Shown piece after piece: positions 8,527 to 16,989 of a stretch of DNA of 30,623 nucleotides. Where the stretch lies: contig JAZRRD010000031.1 of NCBI GenBank assembly GCA_045650425.1, forward strand, positions 1 through 30,623, read 5' to 3'. The translations under genes and the position numbers were made by a program. The notes beneath the pieces were generated by a model. The model had not been told where the DNA came from, made no database searches, and saw only the letters and a program-made list of their open reading frames with translations. Source of the stretch: RGIG1752 sp045650425 (GTDB taxonomy: Bacteria > Bacillota_I > Bacilli_A > RF39 > UBA660). The stretch's first letter is position 1. Every line of letters starts with the position of its first letter.

Positions 8527-8555
8527 AAAGAAAACTTAAAGCAAAGTTTTCTTTT
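8526..8555. terminator. Bidirectional terminator between LCP and GDPD genes
   Basis: AAAAGAAAACTT (8526-8537) and AAGTTTTCTTTT (8544-8555) form a perfect 12-bp stem with a 6-nt loop. A/T runs on both sides let it serve both converging genes. It overlaps both stop codons. Confidence 0.85.
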
Positions 8556-9432
8556 TATTTTCATCATCTAGATAATTTTGATGAATTAAAGCGGCAAAAT
8601 CTGATGTTGGTTTAAAGTCAATATTATCAAAAATACCTATTATTCTTTTAAAAGATTCATATGTCCTTAGATTCCATACTGATACTATTTGTCCATTCTC
8701 CAGAATATATTCCCATGCTAATTTGTTATTGTGAGGAACTTTTTTCAATAAATGATTTTCAGCAATAGCTGCACCATCAAATCCATATGTTACTTTTTCA
8801 ACATCATCATAACCTATCACGGGCATACATAACAACTCTGGATTTTCTTCCTTTATGCACTCTAAAGTATTTGTATCTCTTCCAATAATGTACAGATTTG
8901 TCGTATTATATTTTTTTAATAAATCTACTAAATCCTTAGCGTATGCTTTACTTAAACTTTTTTCTACTTTTGAATAATTAGTTTTTATTTCTATAAATAA
9001 AGGCTTTCCATTTCTTTCCAATGATAATATATCTCTTAAGGTTGCTATTTTAACCATCTCTGGATTACTTTTTAATCTTTTATAATACTCGAGCATTTTT
9101 CCGGCATTCTCCCCAAATTCTTTAGCCTGGGTTATGATTGTATTTTCAACTTCTTTTAAATTGGCATGAAAATACATTTGAAATAATTCATCATAAGTAT
9201 AATCTTGTATTCCTATTTTTTCTTCATCAACTAAGTATGTTACATTTTCGAGATTTTGATAATTCATCAAAACAAAAACACCATCTTTTGTTCTTTGGAT
9301 ATCTATTTCTATACCTCCAACTAGAGGGTTATTAATAGCGTCTTTATAAGCAAGGAAACTATTTTCCGGCATAAAACTCATCCCATCTCTAGAACGATGG
9401 GCAATAAAAGTTAGCTCTCTATTGCTTTCCAC
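8536..9432 (-). CDS. Glycerophosphodiester phosphodiesterase (GDPD)-family protein with an altered active site
   Basis: The N-terminus follows the GDPD pattern: FIAHRSRDG (H12, R13), PENSFLAY (E23), GGIEIDIQRTKDGVFVL (E42, D44, K49, D50). GDPD enzymes hydrolyse glycerophosphodiesters to glycerol-3-phosphate plus an alcohol. At the position of the second catalytic His, normally (I/V)HD, this protein has VLMNYQNL, with N57 and Y58 replacing H and D. Activity by the usual mechanism is therefore doubtful. There is no signal peptide, so the protein is cytoplasmic. Translation starts at a GTG with AAGGTG 7 nt upstream. An ATG two bases before the GTG is out of frame and closes after seven codons. 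The gene stands alone, between its own extended -10 promoter and a shared terminator. Confidence 0.78.
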   Translation of the reverse strand: MESNRELTFIAHRSRDGMSFMPENSFLAYKDAINNPLVGGIEIDIQRTKDGVFVLMNYQNLENVTYLVDEEKIGIQDYTYDELFQMYFHANLKEVENTIITQAKEFGENAGKMLEYYKRLKSNPEMVKIATLRDILSLERNGKPLFIEIKTNYSKVEKSLSKAYAKDLVDLLKKYNTTNLYIIGRDTNTLECIKEENPELLCMPVIGYDDVEKVTYGFDGAAIAENHLLKKVPHNNKLAWEYILENGQIVSVWNLRTYESFKRIIGIFDNIDFKPTSDFAALIHQNYLDDENKKKTLL

Positions 9433-9451
9433 ATTTACTCACCTTGTTATG

Positions 9452-9460
9452 ATTATAACA
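9452..9460 (-). promoter_or_regulatory. Extended -10 promoter of the GDPD-family gene
   Basis: Minus-strand TGTTATAAT (TGn plus a perfect TATAAT), about 20 nt ahead of the GTG start. No convincing -35 is seen. Confidence 0.55.
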
Positions 9461-9481
9461 CATAAAAATAATTTTTTATCC

Positions 9482-9501
9482 AAAAAAGGACTCTTGTCCT
9501 T
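9482..9501 (-). terminator. Terminator of the nrd-trxB operon
   Basis: AAGGAC (9486-9491) pairs with GTCCTT (9496-9501) around a 4-nt loop. The minus-strand transcript continues into T6. The stem overlaps the trxB stop codon. Confidence 0.85.
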
Positions 9502-10384
9502 ATTTTGTTTCATTTAAATAATTTAAAGCCAGAATTGCACAAGTTGTTCCATCACTCGTTGCTGTAGTAAGTTGTCTAATACTTTTAGTTCTTACATCTC
9601 CTGCTACAAAGACATTTGGATATTTAGTTTTACAATCCTCAGAAACAATATAATTTCCATCATTAATTTCTAAAATATCTTTTAAAAAGCTAGAATTTGG
9701 AACTTGGCCAATTGATAGAAATAATCCATCTACAGTAAGTTCTTCACCATTAGATAATTTAATGCCTTCCAGCAAATCTTCTCCTATATAATTTTCTATC
9801 ACAGTATTTAAGATTATTTTAATATTTGATTTTACTTCTAATTTTTCTACTAATTTTTTTTCTGCAGTTAAAAATTGTAAGTTTTGAATAAGGGTTACTT
9901 CTTGGCAATATTCACTTAAGGCAAGAGCATTAATTACTGCGCTATTTCCTCCACCGATTACCGCTACCTTTTTATCTTTATAAAAAGCTCCATCACATGA
10001 AACACAAAAATGTATTCCATTGCCAATCAATTCTTCTTCATTTTTTAAACCTAGCACTCTTGGTTTGCATCCTGTCGCAATAATTATAGTTTTTGTTTTA
10101 TAAACGTTATCCTCAGTGATAACCTCATTTTCTTTTACTTCTATAACTTCTTCTAGTTCTATTTCGCCGCCTAGATTGATTACCTGGTCATACATATTAT
10201 TAGCCAGCTCTGAACCACTTATACTTTGATATCCAGGGTAGTTTTCAACTAATGGAGAGGACGATATTTGTCCTCCAATAGTTTCTTTTTCTATAATTAA
10301 AACTTTTTTGTTGGCTCTAAGTAAATAGATGGCTGCAGTAAGCCCTGAAGGGCCAGCTCCAATTATAATTGCATCATAAATCAT
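9500..10384 (-). CDS. trxB: Thioredoxin reductase
   Basis: This is an FAD/NADPH disulfide reductase of 294 residues, slightly shorter than the usual 300-320. The FAD site is IIGAGPSGLTAAIY near the N-terminus. The redox-active pair is in FCVSCDGAFY (CVSC, where CATC/CAVC is usual). The NADPH site is VAVIGGGNSAV, and the second FAD motif is PNVFVAGDV. It is the last gene of the nrd operon; its ATG overlaps the nrdD stop by 4 nt (ATGA). The upstream NrdD carries a CPNC redoxin domain at its C-terminus, so the obvious inference is that TrxB reduces that domain, in addition to any free thioredoxin elsewhere in the genome. Confidence 0.93.
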   Translation of the reverse strand: MIYDAIIIGAGPSGLTAAIYLLRANKKVLIIEKETIGGQISSSPLVENYPGYQSISGSELANNMYDQVINLGGEIELEEVIEVKENEVITEDNVYKTKTIIIATGCKPRVLGLKNEEELIGNGIHFCVSCDGAFYKDKKVAVIGGGNSAVINALALSEYCQEVTLIQNLQFLTAEKKLVEKLEVKSNIKIILNTVIENYIGEDLLEGIKLSNGEELTVDGLFLSIGQVPNSSFLKDILEINDGNYIVSEDCKTKYPNVFVAGDVRTKSIRQLTTATSDGTTCAILALNYLNETK

Positions 10385-12723
10385 TGTTCACTAATCCATT
10401 TTTTAATGTTTGATAGATTTACAATATTAGTAGCTGCATTATTTTTGATTACTACTAAAGTTGGAGCTTGTTTTACATTTAATGATTTTGTTAACTCTAC
10501 ATTTTCTTCAGCATCTACAAATTCAAATGCTATACTGGCTTTTTCAAGTAAAGATTTTGCCATTTTACAATTTGGACAAGTTTTAGTACCAAATAATAAT
10601 ACTTTATCTTCTAAATTTTTCTTTTCATCTCTTTTAATATCTGTTCCTTCGGCACAACAAGGATCATATTTTTTTCTATTATCATATTCTTGACGTTTTC
10701 CATCATTCCAGTTTTGTACTGGTCTATAATATCCAGTTATTCTTGAATAAACCTCGGCTTTTTCTCCACATTCTGGACAATTAAAATGTTCTCCATTGAA
10801 ATATCCATGTGTTTTACACACTGAGTATGTTGGACTTAAAGTATAATATGGAAGTTTATAATTTTCAGCAATTTTACGAACTAAGTTAGCAGCACTTTTC
10901 CAACTATCTAAACGCTCTCCTAAAAATGCATGGAATACTGTACCAGATGTATAAAGTGTTTGTAATTCATCTTGGACATCTAAAGCTGTAAAGATATCAT
11001 CAGTGTATCCTACCGGTAGGTGTGAACTGTTTGTATAATATGGTGTTTCTCCTTCTTTAGCAGCAGTAATAATATCTGGGAATTTTGCTCTATCATGTTT
11101 AGCAAAACGATATGTTGTAGATTCTGCTGGAGTAGCTTCTAAGTTATACAAATCGCCATATTCTTCTTGATAATCAGATAATCTTTCTCTCATGTGATTT
11201 AATACATCTTTAGCAAATTTTTGAGTTTTTTCACTTGTTAAATCCTCTTTTATCCAATTAGCATTTAACCCAACTTCATTCATACCAATTAAGCCAATAG
11301 TTGAGAAGTGATTATTAAATGTTCCTAAATATCTTCTTGTATATGGATATAATCCTTCATCTAATAATTTAGTAATAACATTTCTTTTGATTTTTAAACT
11401 ACGAGCAGAGATATCCATTAATTTATCTAAGCGATTATAGAAATCTTTTTCATCTGTAGCCTGATATGCTATTTTTGGTAAGTTAATTGTTACAACTCCA
11501 ACTGAACCAGTTGATTCCCCACTTCCAAAATATCCTCCAGATTTTTTTCTTAATTCTCTTAGATCAAGACGTAATCTACAACACATACTTCTTACATCTG
11601 ATGGTTCCATATCGCTGTTGATATAATTTGAAAAATAAGGAGTACCATACTTAGCTGTCATTTCAAATAAAAGTTTATTATTTTCAGTTTCTGACCAATC
11701 AAAATCTTTTGTTATAGAGTAAGTTGGAATAGGATATTGGAATCCTCTTCCATTGGCATCTCCTTCGATCATTATTTCAATGTAAGCTTTATTAATCATA
11801 TCCATCTCAGTTTGGCAATCTTTATATTTAAAATCCATTTCTTTTCCGCCAACTAAAGCATTTAATTCAGCCAAGTCATTTGGAACTACCCAATCTAACG
11901 TAACATTAGTAAATGGAGCTTGAGTTCCCCAACGAGATGGAGTATTAACCCCATAAATAAATGATTGAATACATTGTTTTACTTCTTTATAATCTAAATT
12001 ATCAACTTTTACAAATGGTGCTAAATATGTATCAAATGAAGAGAATGCTTGTGCACCAGCCCATTCATTTTGCATTATTCCTAAAAAATTTACCATTTGA
12101 TTACATAATGTTGCTAAATGTTTTGCCGGTGCTGATGTTATTTTTCCAGGAACACCTCCTAATCCTTCTTGGATTAATTGTTTTAAACTCCAACCAGCAC
12201 AATAACCAGTTAACATTGATAAATCATGAATGTGAATATCAGCTTCTCTGTGTGCTTTAGCTATTTCTTCATCATAAACTTCACTTAACCAATAATTAGC
12301 AGTGATAGCTCCAGAGTTTGATAAAATTAATCCTCCAACTGAATATGTAACAGTAGAATTTTCTTTAACACGCCAATCAGTAACATTAATATAGCTATTA
12401 ACTACATCTGAATAATCTAAAACAGTAGATTTTACATTTCTCATTTTTTCATGTAACTTACGATATAAAATATATGCCTTTGCTACATCAGCATATCCAG
12501 AGTCAGATAATACTTTTTCAACACTATCTTGGATATCTTCAACTTTTACAACATTATTTTTTACTTTTGGTTCAAAATCAGCTGTAACGCGTAACGCAAT
12601 TAAATTAATTACATCCTCATTATATTTTTTATTTTCTGCTTCAAACGCTCTTGTAATGGCATTTTTGATTTTTTCGATATCAAAAACAACAGTCTTTCCT
12701 TCTCTTTTCTTTACCTTATACAT
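10381..12723 (-). CDS. nrdD: Anaerobic (class III) ribonucleoside-triphosphate reductase fused to a C-terminal glutaredoxin-like domain
   Basis: NrdD reduces NTPs to dNTPs with a glycyl radical. Residues 1-95 are the ATP-cone regulatory domain. The catalytic barrel includes LTGYCAGWSL (C175, likely thiyl cysteine), SMCCRLRLDL and GSVGVVTINLPKIA. The zinc site is C636, C649 and C652 region (CKTHGYFNGEHF, NCPECG), with H639 also near. The radical site is RITGYYRPV (G664). From about residue 708 to 780 a thioredoxin-fold domain follows, with CPNC at 716-719 and a cis-Pro loop (KQAPTL). Ordinary NrdD ends soon after the radical loop, so this is a fusion. Some NrdD enzymes use thioredoxin/NrdH-type reductants instead of formate; the fusion and the coupled trxB suggest that type here. 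A CC pair (C689-C690) lies in the linker. A strong AAAGGGAG site precedes the ATG, which overlaps nrdG by 8 nt. Confidence 0.95.
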   Translation of the reverse strand: MYKVKKREGKTVVFDIEKIKNAITRAFEAENKKYNEDVINLIALRVTADFEPKVKNNVVKVEDIQDSVEKVLSDSGYADVAKAYILYRKLHEKMRNVKSTVLDYSDVVNSYINVTDWRVKENSTVTYSVGGLILSNSGAITANYWLSEVYDEEIAKAHREADIHIHDLSMLTGYCAGWSLKQLIQEGLGGVPGKITSAPAKHLATLCNQMVNFLGIMQNEWAGAQAFSSFDTYLAPFVKVDNLDYKEVKQCIQSFIYGVNTPSRWGTQAPFTNVTLDWVVPNDLAELNALVGGKEMDFKYKDCQTEMDMINKAYIEIMIEGDANGRGFQYPIPTYSITKDFDWSETENNKLLFEMTAKYGTPYFSNYINSDMEPSDVRSMCCRLRLDLRELRKKSGGYFGSGESTGSVGVVTINLPKIAYQATDEKDFYNRLDKLMDISARSLKIKRNVITKLLDEGLYPYTRRYLGTFNNHFSTIGLIGMNEVGLNANWIKEDLTSEKTQKFAKDVLNHMRERLSDYQEEYGDLYNLEATPAESTTYRFAKHDRAKFPDIITAAKEGETPYYTNSSHLPVGYTDDIFTALDVQDELQTLYTSGTVFHAFLGERLDSWKSAANLVRKIAENYKLPYYTLSPTYSVCKTHGYFNGEHFNCPECGEKAEVYSRITGYYRPVQNWNDGKRQEYDNRKKYDPCCAEGTDIKRDEKKNLEDKVLLFGTKTCPNCKMAKSLLEKASIAFEFVDAEENVELTKSLNVKQAPTLVVIKNNAATNIVNLSNIKKWISEQ

Positions 12724-13450
12724 AACACTTCTCCCTTTCTTTTATTAGGTAATTTTCATTAAGAATTCCTCTTATTTTTATATTTTTAGAATACTTTCTT
12801 AAAGTATTTTCTAAACTAATTAATTCATCATCGCTAAATCCATGTAAACCTGCACAATTAACGTTTTGACTATCCACAAAATTTTGTAAATAATATTTTT
12901 CAGTTTTACCAATGATATTTATGATTTCGATGATATTATCAACATCATGATACTCTTTCATTATTGTTGTTCTAAATTCATGTTCTATATTACTATTTTT
13001 AATTATTTGAATACTTTCTTTTATTCTTTCTAATACTATATTTTTTTGAATAATTTTCTTATAATTAGCAAATGTATTTTTTATATCCATTGCTATATAA
13101 TCAACTAAATTATTATCAATTAAATGTTTTAATATTTGTGGATTGTATCCATTAGTATCTAATTTAACTTTTAGATTTAACTTTTTTATGTCAGTAATAA
13201 ATTGAACTAAATCTTTTTGCAGCGTTGGTTCTCCACCGCTAATAACAATTCCATCTAAAATATTTTTTCTTTTTTCTAAATATTCTAATACTTCTTTTTT
13301 ATCAATTAGACCATAACTTGCATCCTTCTTAATAAGGGTACTATTTTGACAAAAGTTACAATTAAAATTACACCCTCTTGTAAAAATAATACAAGCTGTA
13401 TATCCTGGATAATCAAGCAAAGTTAATTTATTAAATCCATCAATTATCAT
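12716..13450 (-). CDS. nrdG: Anaerobic RNR-activating radical SAM protein
   Basis: The 4Fe-4S cluster and SAM motif is GCNFNCNFCQN (CxxxCxxC) near residue 30, after the typical opening FNKLTLLDYPGYTACIIF. A GGEP motif (VISGGEPTLQ) follows. At 244 residues this is the longer NrdG form, related to the PflA-like activases. It generates the glycyl radical on NrdD by cleaving SAM. Its ATG overlaps the stop of the upstream NrdD-like gene by 4 nt and its stop lies inside the first codons of nrdD, so translation of the three is coupled. Which of the two NrdD-type proteins it binds is not shown; only the downstream one has a radical glycine. Confidence 0.92.
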   Translation of the reverse strand: MIIDGFNKLTLLDYPGYTACIIFTRGCNFNCNFCQNSTLIKKDASYGLIDKKEVLEYLEKRKNILDGIVISGGEPTLQKDLVQFITDIKKLNLKVKLDTNGYNPQILKHLIDNNLVDYIAMDIKNTFANYKKIIQKNIVLERIKESIQIIKNSNIEHEFRTTIMKEYHDVDNIIEIINIIGKTEKYYLQNFVDSQNVNCAGLHGFSDDELISLENTLRKYSKNIKIRGILNENYLIKEREKCYV

Positions 13451-15342
13451 TTTAAAACCTCTATTTTAAAATAACTGATTTTATTGTTAATAACTTCATC
13501 TAGTATGTTAGCTATTTCTTTTTTGTTATTTGCTTTGATAACAGCTAAACAAGAAGTTTTATTTTGATATTTACTAATAACATTTAAATCATTAGTATAA
13601 TCATATATCTTAGAATATTCAGACTTATCAAGTTCTTTTATTATGCCATAAACACTTTTATCAAATTTAATTAATTCTTGTAATATTTTTTCGTTAGATA
13701 TTTCACAAATTTTAAAATTTAATCTTTCTGTTTCTGTATAAATTTGACATTTTTCATTTAAGAAATCTAATATTTTAAATAGTAATGTTTCACTTTTTTC
13801 AGATAAACTTTCCTCTTTAGTTAAAATTAAAACTGCCTCTATAAGACCAACAAAACCAAGATATATATTTCCGTTACGAATGACTTTACGAACCTTTTGC
13901 TTATCCTCAACCTTTTCAGAGCCAAATAAAATGTTTGGATTAAAAATAACATTATAAGTATTTTTATGTTTATTAGCTTGTAATTCATATCTTTGTTGCA
14001 AAGAGTTTTTTGTAATATCAATTATGTTATTTAAAAGTTCAAAAAACTCTGTCTCATTTTTTGCCTTCAAGGCACAACGACATAAATTTATAGTATTTTG
14101 AGAATTTATTGTTCTACCTACTGAAGTATTATCATCGTTTATATTTTCATAAACTTTTTCTCCGGTGGAAAAATAATTGCAATTTTTATCATTTACATTA
14201 ATTAAATGGATATCTTTATCTTCGTTTATTGCTTGTGTGATAAGTTCAAGCACTTCTAAAGAACTATTTTGAATATAAACGTTTGTTACTAATTTATCAG
14301 GAAAATCCATAGCAAGGTAATTTTTCAAAATCAAGATATTTTCTGATGATGGATCATTATCTAAAGTTATAGTAATTTTAATATCTGTTTCAATTAATAA
14401 GTTTATTTCATCAAACAATATTTTTAAATATGTGCACAATGCTTTTTCTAACTCTAATAAAGAATTTTGATGGGCTTTTTTAAAAATATCTTGAACTGAT
14501 GCATTTTTCATTATTAAATCATTATTAACAAAATTTAAATCAGTTAAGGAATTGATATAATTATCAATTTTTTCTTTTTCAATATAATCTATGATATTTA
14601 AAATATTTAAATAATTATTAATATTATTTTTAAATATTTTTTTATAATCTTTAATTAAAGGTATTTTTAATTGCGTGTCAAAATTACTGACCACAACTTC
14701 TTGATAAATATCTTTAGCACTAAGAATGATTAATTTTGATAATGAACTAAAGAAGTCATTTAATGAATTAGTATTTACATTATCTAATTTTATATTACAA
14801 GCAGCAATGTTACCTAAAGCATAACACTCTATATCATTTATATATATGGCACCTTCTTCATGCGCTCTTAAACTTTTATTATCGATTAAATATGCCGAAG
14901 CAAATTCTTTAGATACTATTTTTCCGAAACGATTAATTAATTCCAATGGTTTATCATTTAGTTTATTTTTAGCTGTTAGACCAATTGTTTCTACAGCTTT
15001 AACAAACTTGTGAGTTTGTTTAATATTAAACGCTTCTCGAGAAGATGCTCTTCTCATCCTGTAATCTTTAAAATGATTATATACATCTAAGTTTACTTTT
15101 TTTAATTCAAGTTCTATTATATCCTGAATATCTTCAACATTAATAGTTTTTCTATCTTGATAATTTTCATATATATTTTCTAAAACTAATTCGTAAATTT
15201 TATTTATATCATTTTCATCTATACATTCGTATACATCATCAAAAGCACTTTTAATAGCAACAGCTATTTTTGTTCCATTAAAACTAACTCTTTGACCACT
15301 TCGCTTTACAACTGTTATATCATCAAAAATTTTACTTTTCAT
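13447..15342 (-). CDS. Degenerate NrdD paralogue: ATP-cone plus NrdD-like core, no glycyl-radical domain
   Basis: The start was placed at the ATG at 15342 (MKSKIFDD), with AGAGGG 6 nt upstream; the ATG at 15366 falls inside the -10 box. Residues 5-98 are an ATP-cone (VVKRSGQRVSFNGTKIAVAI). Residues 160-188 (AHEEGAIYIND, ALGNIAACNIKLDN) resemble the HEEGxIYIHD...CC region of formate-type NrdD, with one Cys (C182). Later GRTINSQNTINLCRCALKAK and NIYLGFVGLIEAVLIL echo the NrdD TINLPxIAL and IGLIGxNE segments. After these, the zinc-binding CxxH...CxxC and the RVTGY radical loop are absent; the 631-residue protein ends in unrelated sequence. Ribonucleotide reduction by this chain alone is not expected. 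A regulatory or structural partner of the active NrdD is one possibility. It leads the operon. Confidence 0.75.
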   Translation of the reverse strand: MKSKIFDDITVVKRSGQRVSFNGTKIAVAIKSAFDDVYECIDENDINKIYELVLENIYENYQDRKTINVEDIQDIIELELKKVNLDVYNHFKDYRMRRASSREAFNIKQTHKFVKAVETIGLTAKNKLNDKPLELINRFGKIVSKEFASAYLIDNKSLRAHEEGAIYINDIECYALGNIAACNIKLDNVNTNSLNDFFSSLSKLIILSAKDIYQEVVVSNFDTQLKIPLIKDYKKIFKNNINNYLNILNIIDYIEKEKIDNYINSLTDLNFVNNDLIMKNASVQDIFKKAHQNSLLELEKALCTYLKILFDEINLLIETDIKITITLDNDPSSENILILKNYLAMDFPDKLVTNVYIQNSSLEVLELITQAINEDKDIHLINVNDKNCNYFSTGEKVYENINDDNTSVGRTINSQNTINLCRCALKAKNETEFFELLNNIIDITKNSLQQRYELQANKHKNTYNVIFNPNILFGSEKVEDKQKVRKVIRNGNIYLGFVGLIEAVLILTKEESLSEKSETLLFKILDFLNEKCQIYTETERLNFKICEISNEKILQELIKFDKSVYGIIKELDKSEYSKIYDYTNDLNVISKYQNKTSCLAVIKANNKKEIANILDEVINNKISYFKIEVLK

Positions 15343-15364
15343 ATTATACCCTCTACTTAAATAC

Positions 15365-15393
15365 ATAATACCAAAACCGCATTAATTACTCAA
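15365..15393 (-). promoter_or_regulatory. Promoter of the nrd operon
   Basis: Minus-strand TTGAGT (15393-15388), 17-nt spacer, TATTAT (15370-15365). The start of transcription would fall just upstream of the AGAGGG site. It excludes the upstream ATG at 15366. No convincing NrdR box was found near it. Confidence 0.7.
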
Positions 15394-15395
15394 TG

Positions 15396-15442
15396 TTTTT
15401 TTTAAAAAAAAATTTATTTTTTTCTTTTTTATTTTTTTAAAA
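15396..15442 (-). promoter_or_regulatory. Long A/T tract upstream of the nrd promoter (possible UP element)
   Basis: Nearly uninterrupted runs of A and T lie directly upstream of the -35 box. Such phased tracts can bind the RNA polymerase alpha C-terminal domain or bend DNA. In so AT-rich a genome this is only suggestive. Confidence 0.3.
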
Positions 15443-15515
15443 CGTCAATCACTTTTTTCAAAAAAAACATTTTTGCAGATATATATGCCAAATAATTAGA
15501 ATCCCACATTATTTT

Positions 15516-15536
15516 ATTAGACATTTAATTAGACAT
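15516..15536. repeat. Direct repeat in the nrd/murC divergent spacer
   Basis: The 9-mer ATTAGACAT occurs at 15516-15524 and 15528-15536, a 12-bp period, between two divergent transcription units. It could be an operator with two half-sites on nearly the same helix face, or chance in AT-rich DNA. Confidence 0.4.
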
Positions 15537-15585
15537 ATCAAATTTGACACTTTATTATAAAGTAGATTTTTTTACTAATAAATTA

Positions 15586-15591
15586 TATAAT
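15586..15591 (+). promoter_or_regulatory. Likely -10 box of murC
   Basis: A perfect TATAAT lies 24 nt before the ATG. The -35 region at 17 nt (TAGATT) is weak. A good TTGACA at 15544-15549 is too far away to pair with it. Confidence 0.4.
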
Positions 15592-15614
15592 ATAGTATAA
15601 GAAAAGGTGATTTT

Positions 15615-16973
15615 ATGAATTTTAATTATGTTCATTTAATAGGAATCGGTGGATCTAGCATGAGCGGCATTGCAGAATATTTAAAAAACTCTGGTATAAA
15701 AGTAACTGGTTCTGATAGAGAATTAAATTTAAACGTGTTAAAACTTAAAGATGCTGGAATTGAAATTTCCATTGGTCATAACAAAAACAATATTACAAAT
15801 CCTGATTTAGTAATTTATACAAAAGCTGCAAGCAACGATAATCCTGAATTAATTGAAGCTAAAAACAAAAACATTAAAATAATCGAAAGAGCCGAATTTA
15901 TGGGATTGTTAACTAAACATTATAAAGAGTCTATTTGTGTTTCAGGAACTCACGGAAAATCTACGACTTCATCAATGATCGCTCTAACACTATTAGAAGC
16001 AAAAAAAGATCCTAATATTCAAGTTGGCGCAGTAATTAAAAACATTGAAAGTAACAATAGATGTGGCAAGAGCGATTTTTTTGTTTTAGAAGCATGTGAA
16101 TACAAAGATCAATTTTTATCTTTTTTTCCAAAAGTTGAAGTTATTCTAAATATAGACGCTGATCATTTAGATTATTTTAAAACTTTTGAAAACATTAAAA
16201 ATTCTTTTAAAAAATATGTATCTTTGTTACCCGATGATGGTTTATTAGTTCTAAATGCTGACGATGAAAATGTTTTAGAGCTTAAGAATTATACTAAAGC
16301 AAAGGTGGTTACATACGCCATTAATAATAATAATGCTGATTACAAAGCTAAGAATATAACATTCAAGGATAATGGATGTGCTAGTTTTTGGTTCGAAAAT
16401 GAAGAGTTTAATTTAAGCGTTAAAGGAACACATAATGTTTATAATGCTTTAGCTACGATTGCCGTAGCAAAGCATTATGAGTTAGATATAGAAGATATTA
16501 AAAACGCTTTAAAAAGTTATACAGGTGTCGAAAGAAGATTTGAACATTTAGGAAACATTAAAAATAATATTTCAATCTATGATGATTATGCTCATCATCC
16601 AACAGAAATAGAAACAACCTATGAAAGTGTTAAAAATACTCCTCATAATAAAGCGTGGGCTATTTTCCAACCTCATACATACAGTAGAACTTATGAACAC
16701 TTAAATGAATTTGCAAATATCTTAAAAAAATTTGACAATGTAATTATTGCTCAAATTTATGCAGCCAGAGAAGAAAATGTTTTTGGGATTAAGGAAGAAG
16801 ATCTTGTAGAGTTAATAAAGAAAGATAATACAAACGTGGTTTATATAGATGATTTTGATGATATCGAGAAATATATTTTAGAAAATGTTGAAGATAACGA
16901 TTTAATTATCTCAATTGGTGCCGGTCCAATTAATAAAGTTACTAGTAATTTAGCCAAAAAAAATTGCAATTAA
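15615..16973 (+). CDS. murC: UDP-N-acetylmuramate--L-alanine ligase
   Basis: MurC adds L-Ala to UDP-MurNAc, the first step of stem-peptide synthesis in the cytoplasm. The N-terminal UDP-binding loop is HLIGIGGSSMSGIAEYL. The ATP loop is SGTHGKSTTSSMI. NIDADHLDYF, GVERRFEHLG and YDDYAHHPTEI are standard MurC motifs, the last marking the third domain. The length (452) is normal. AAGGTGA stands 6 nt before the ATG. It is transcribed alone, divergently from the nrd operon, and ends in a bidirectional hairpin. It is the main evidence in the window that the organism makes peptidoglycan. Confidence 0.96.
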   Translation: MNFNYVHLIGIGGSSMSGIAEYLKNSGIKVTGSDRELNLNVLKLKDAGIEISIGHNKNNITNPDLVIYTKAASNDNPELIEAKNKNIKIIERAEFMGLLTKHYKESICVSGTHGKSTTSSMIALTLLEAKKDPNIQVGAVIKNIESNNRCGKSDFFVLEACEYKDQFLSFFPKVEVILNIDADHLDYFKTFENIKNSFKKYVSLLPDDGLLVLNADDENVLELKNYTKAKVVTYAINNNNADYKAKNITFKDNGCASFWFENEEFNLSVKGTHNVYNALATIAVAKHYELDIEDIKNALKSYTGVERRFEHLGNIKNNISIYDDYAHHPTEIETTYESVKNTPHNKAWAIFQPHTYSRTYEHLNEFANILKKFDNVIIAQIYAAREENVFGIKEEDLVELIKKDNTNVVYIDDFDDIEKYILENVEDNDLIISIGAGPINKVTSNLAKKNCN

Positions 16974-16989
16974 ATTGTTGCAATTTTTT
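16958..16989. terminator. Bidirectional terminator between murC and the convergent membrane-protein gene
   Basis: AAAAAATTGCAA (16958-16969) and TTGCAATTTTTT (16978-16989) form a perfect 12-bp stem with an 8-nt loop. The arms cover the ends of both genes. Confidence 0.85.

Noticed and set aside
15444..15500. Possible NrdR box near the nrd promoter (the palindromic ATATAT word)
   Set aside because: Only a short AT core matches; the conserved flanks ACAC...GTGT are missing and no paired box at helical spacing is present.
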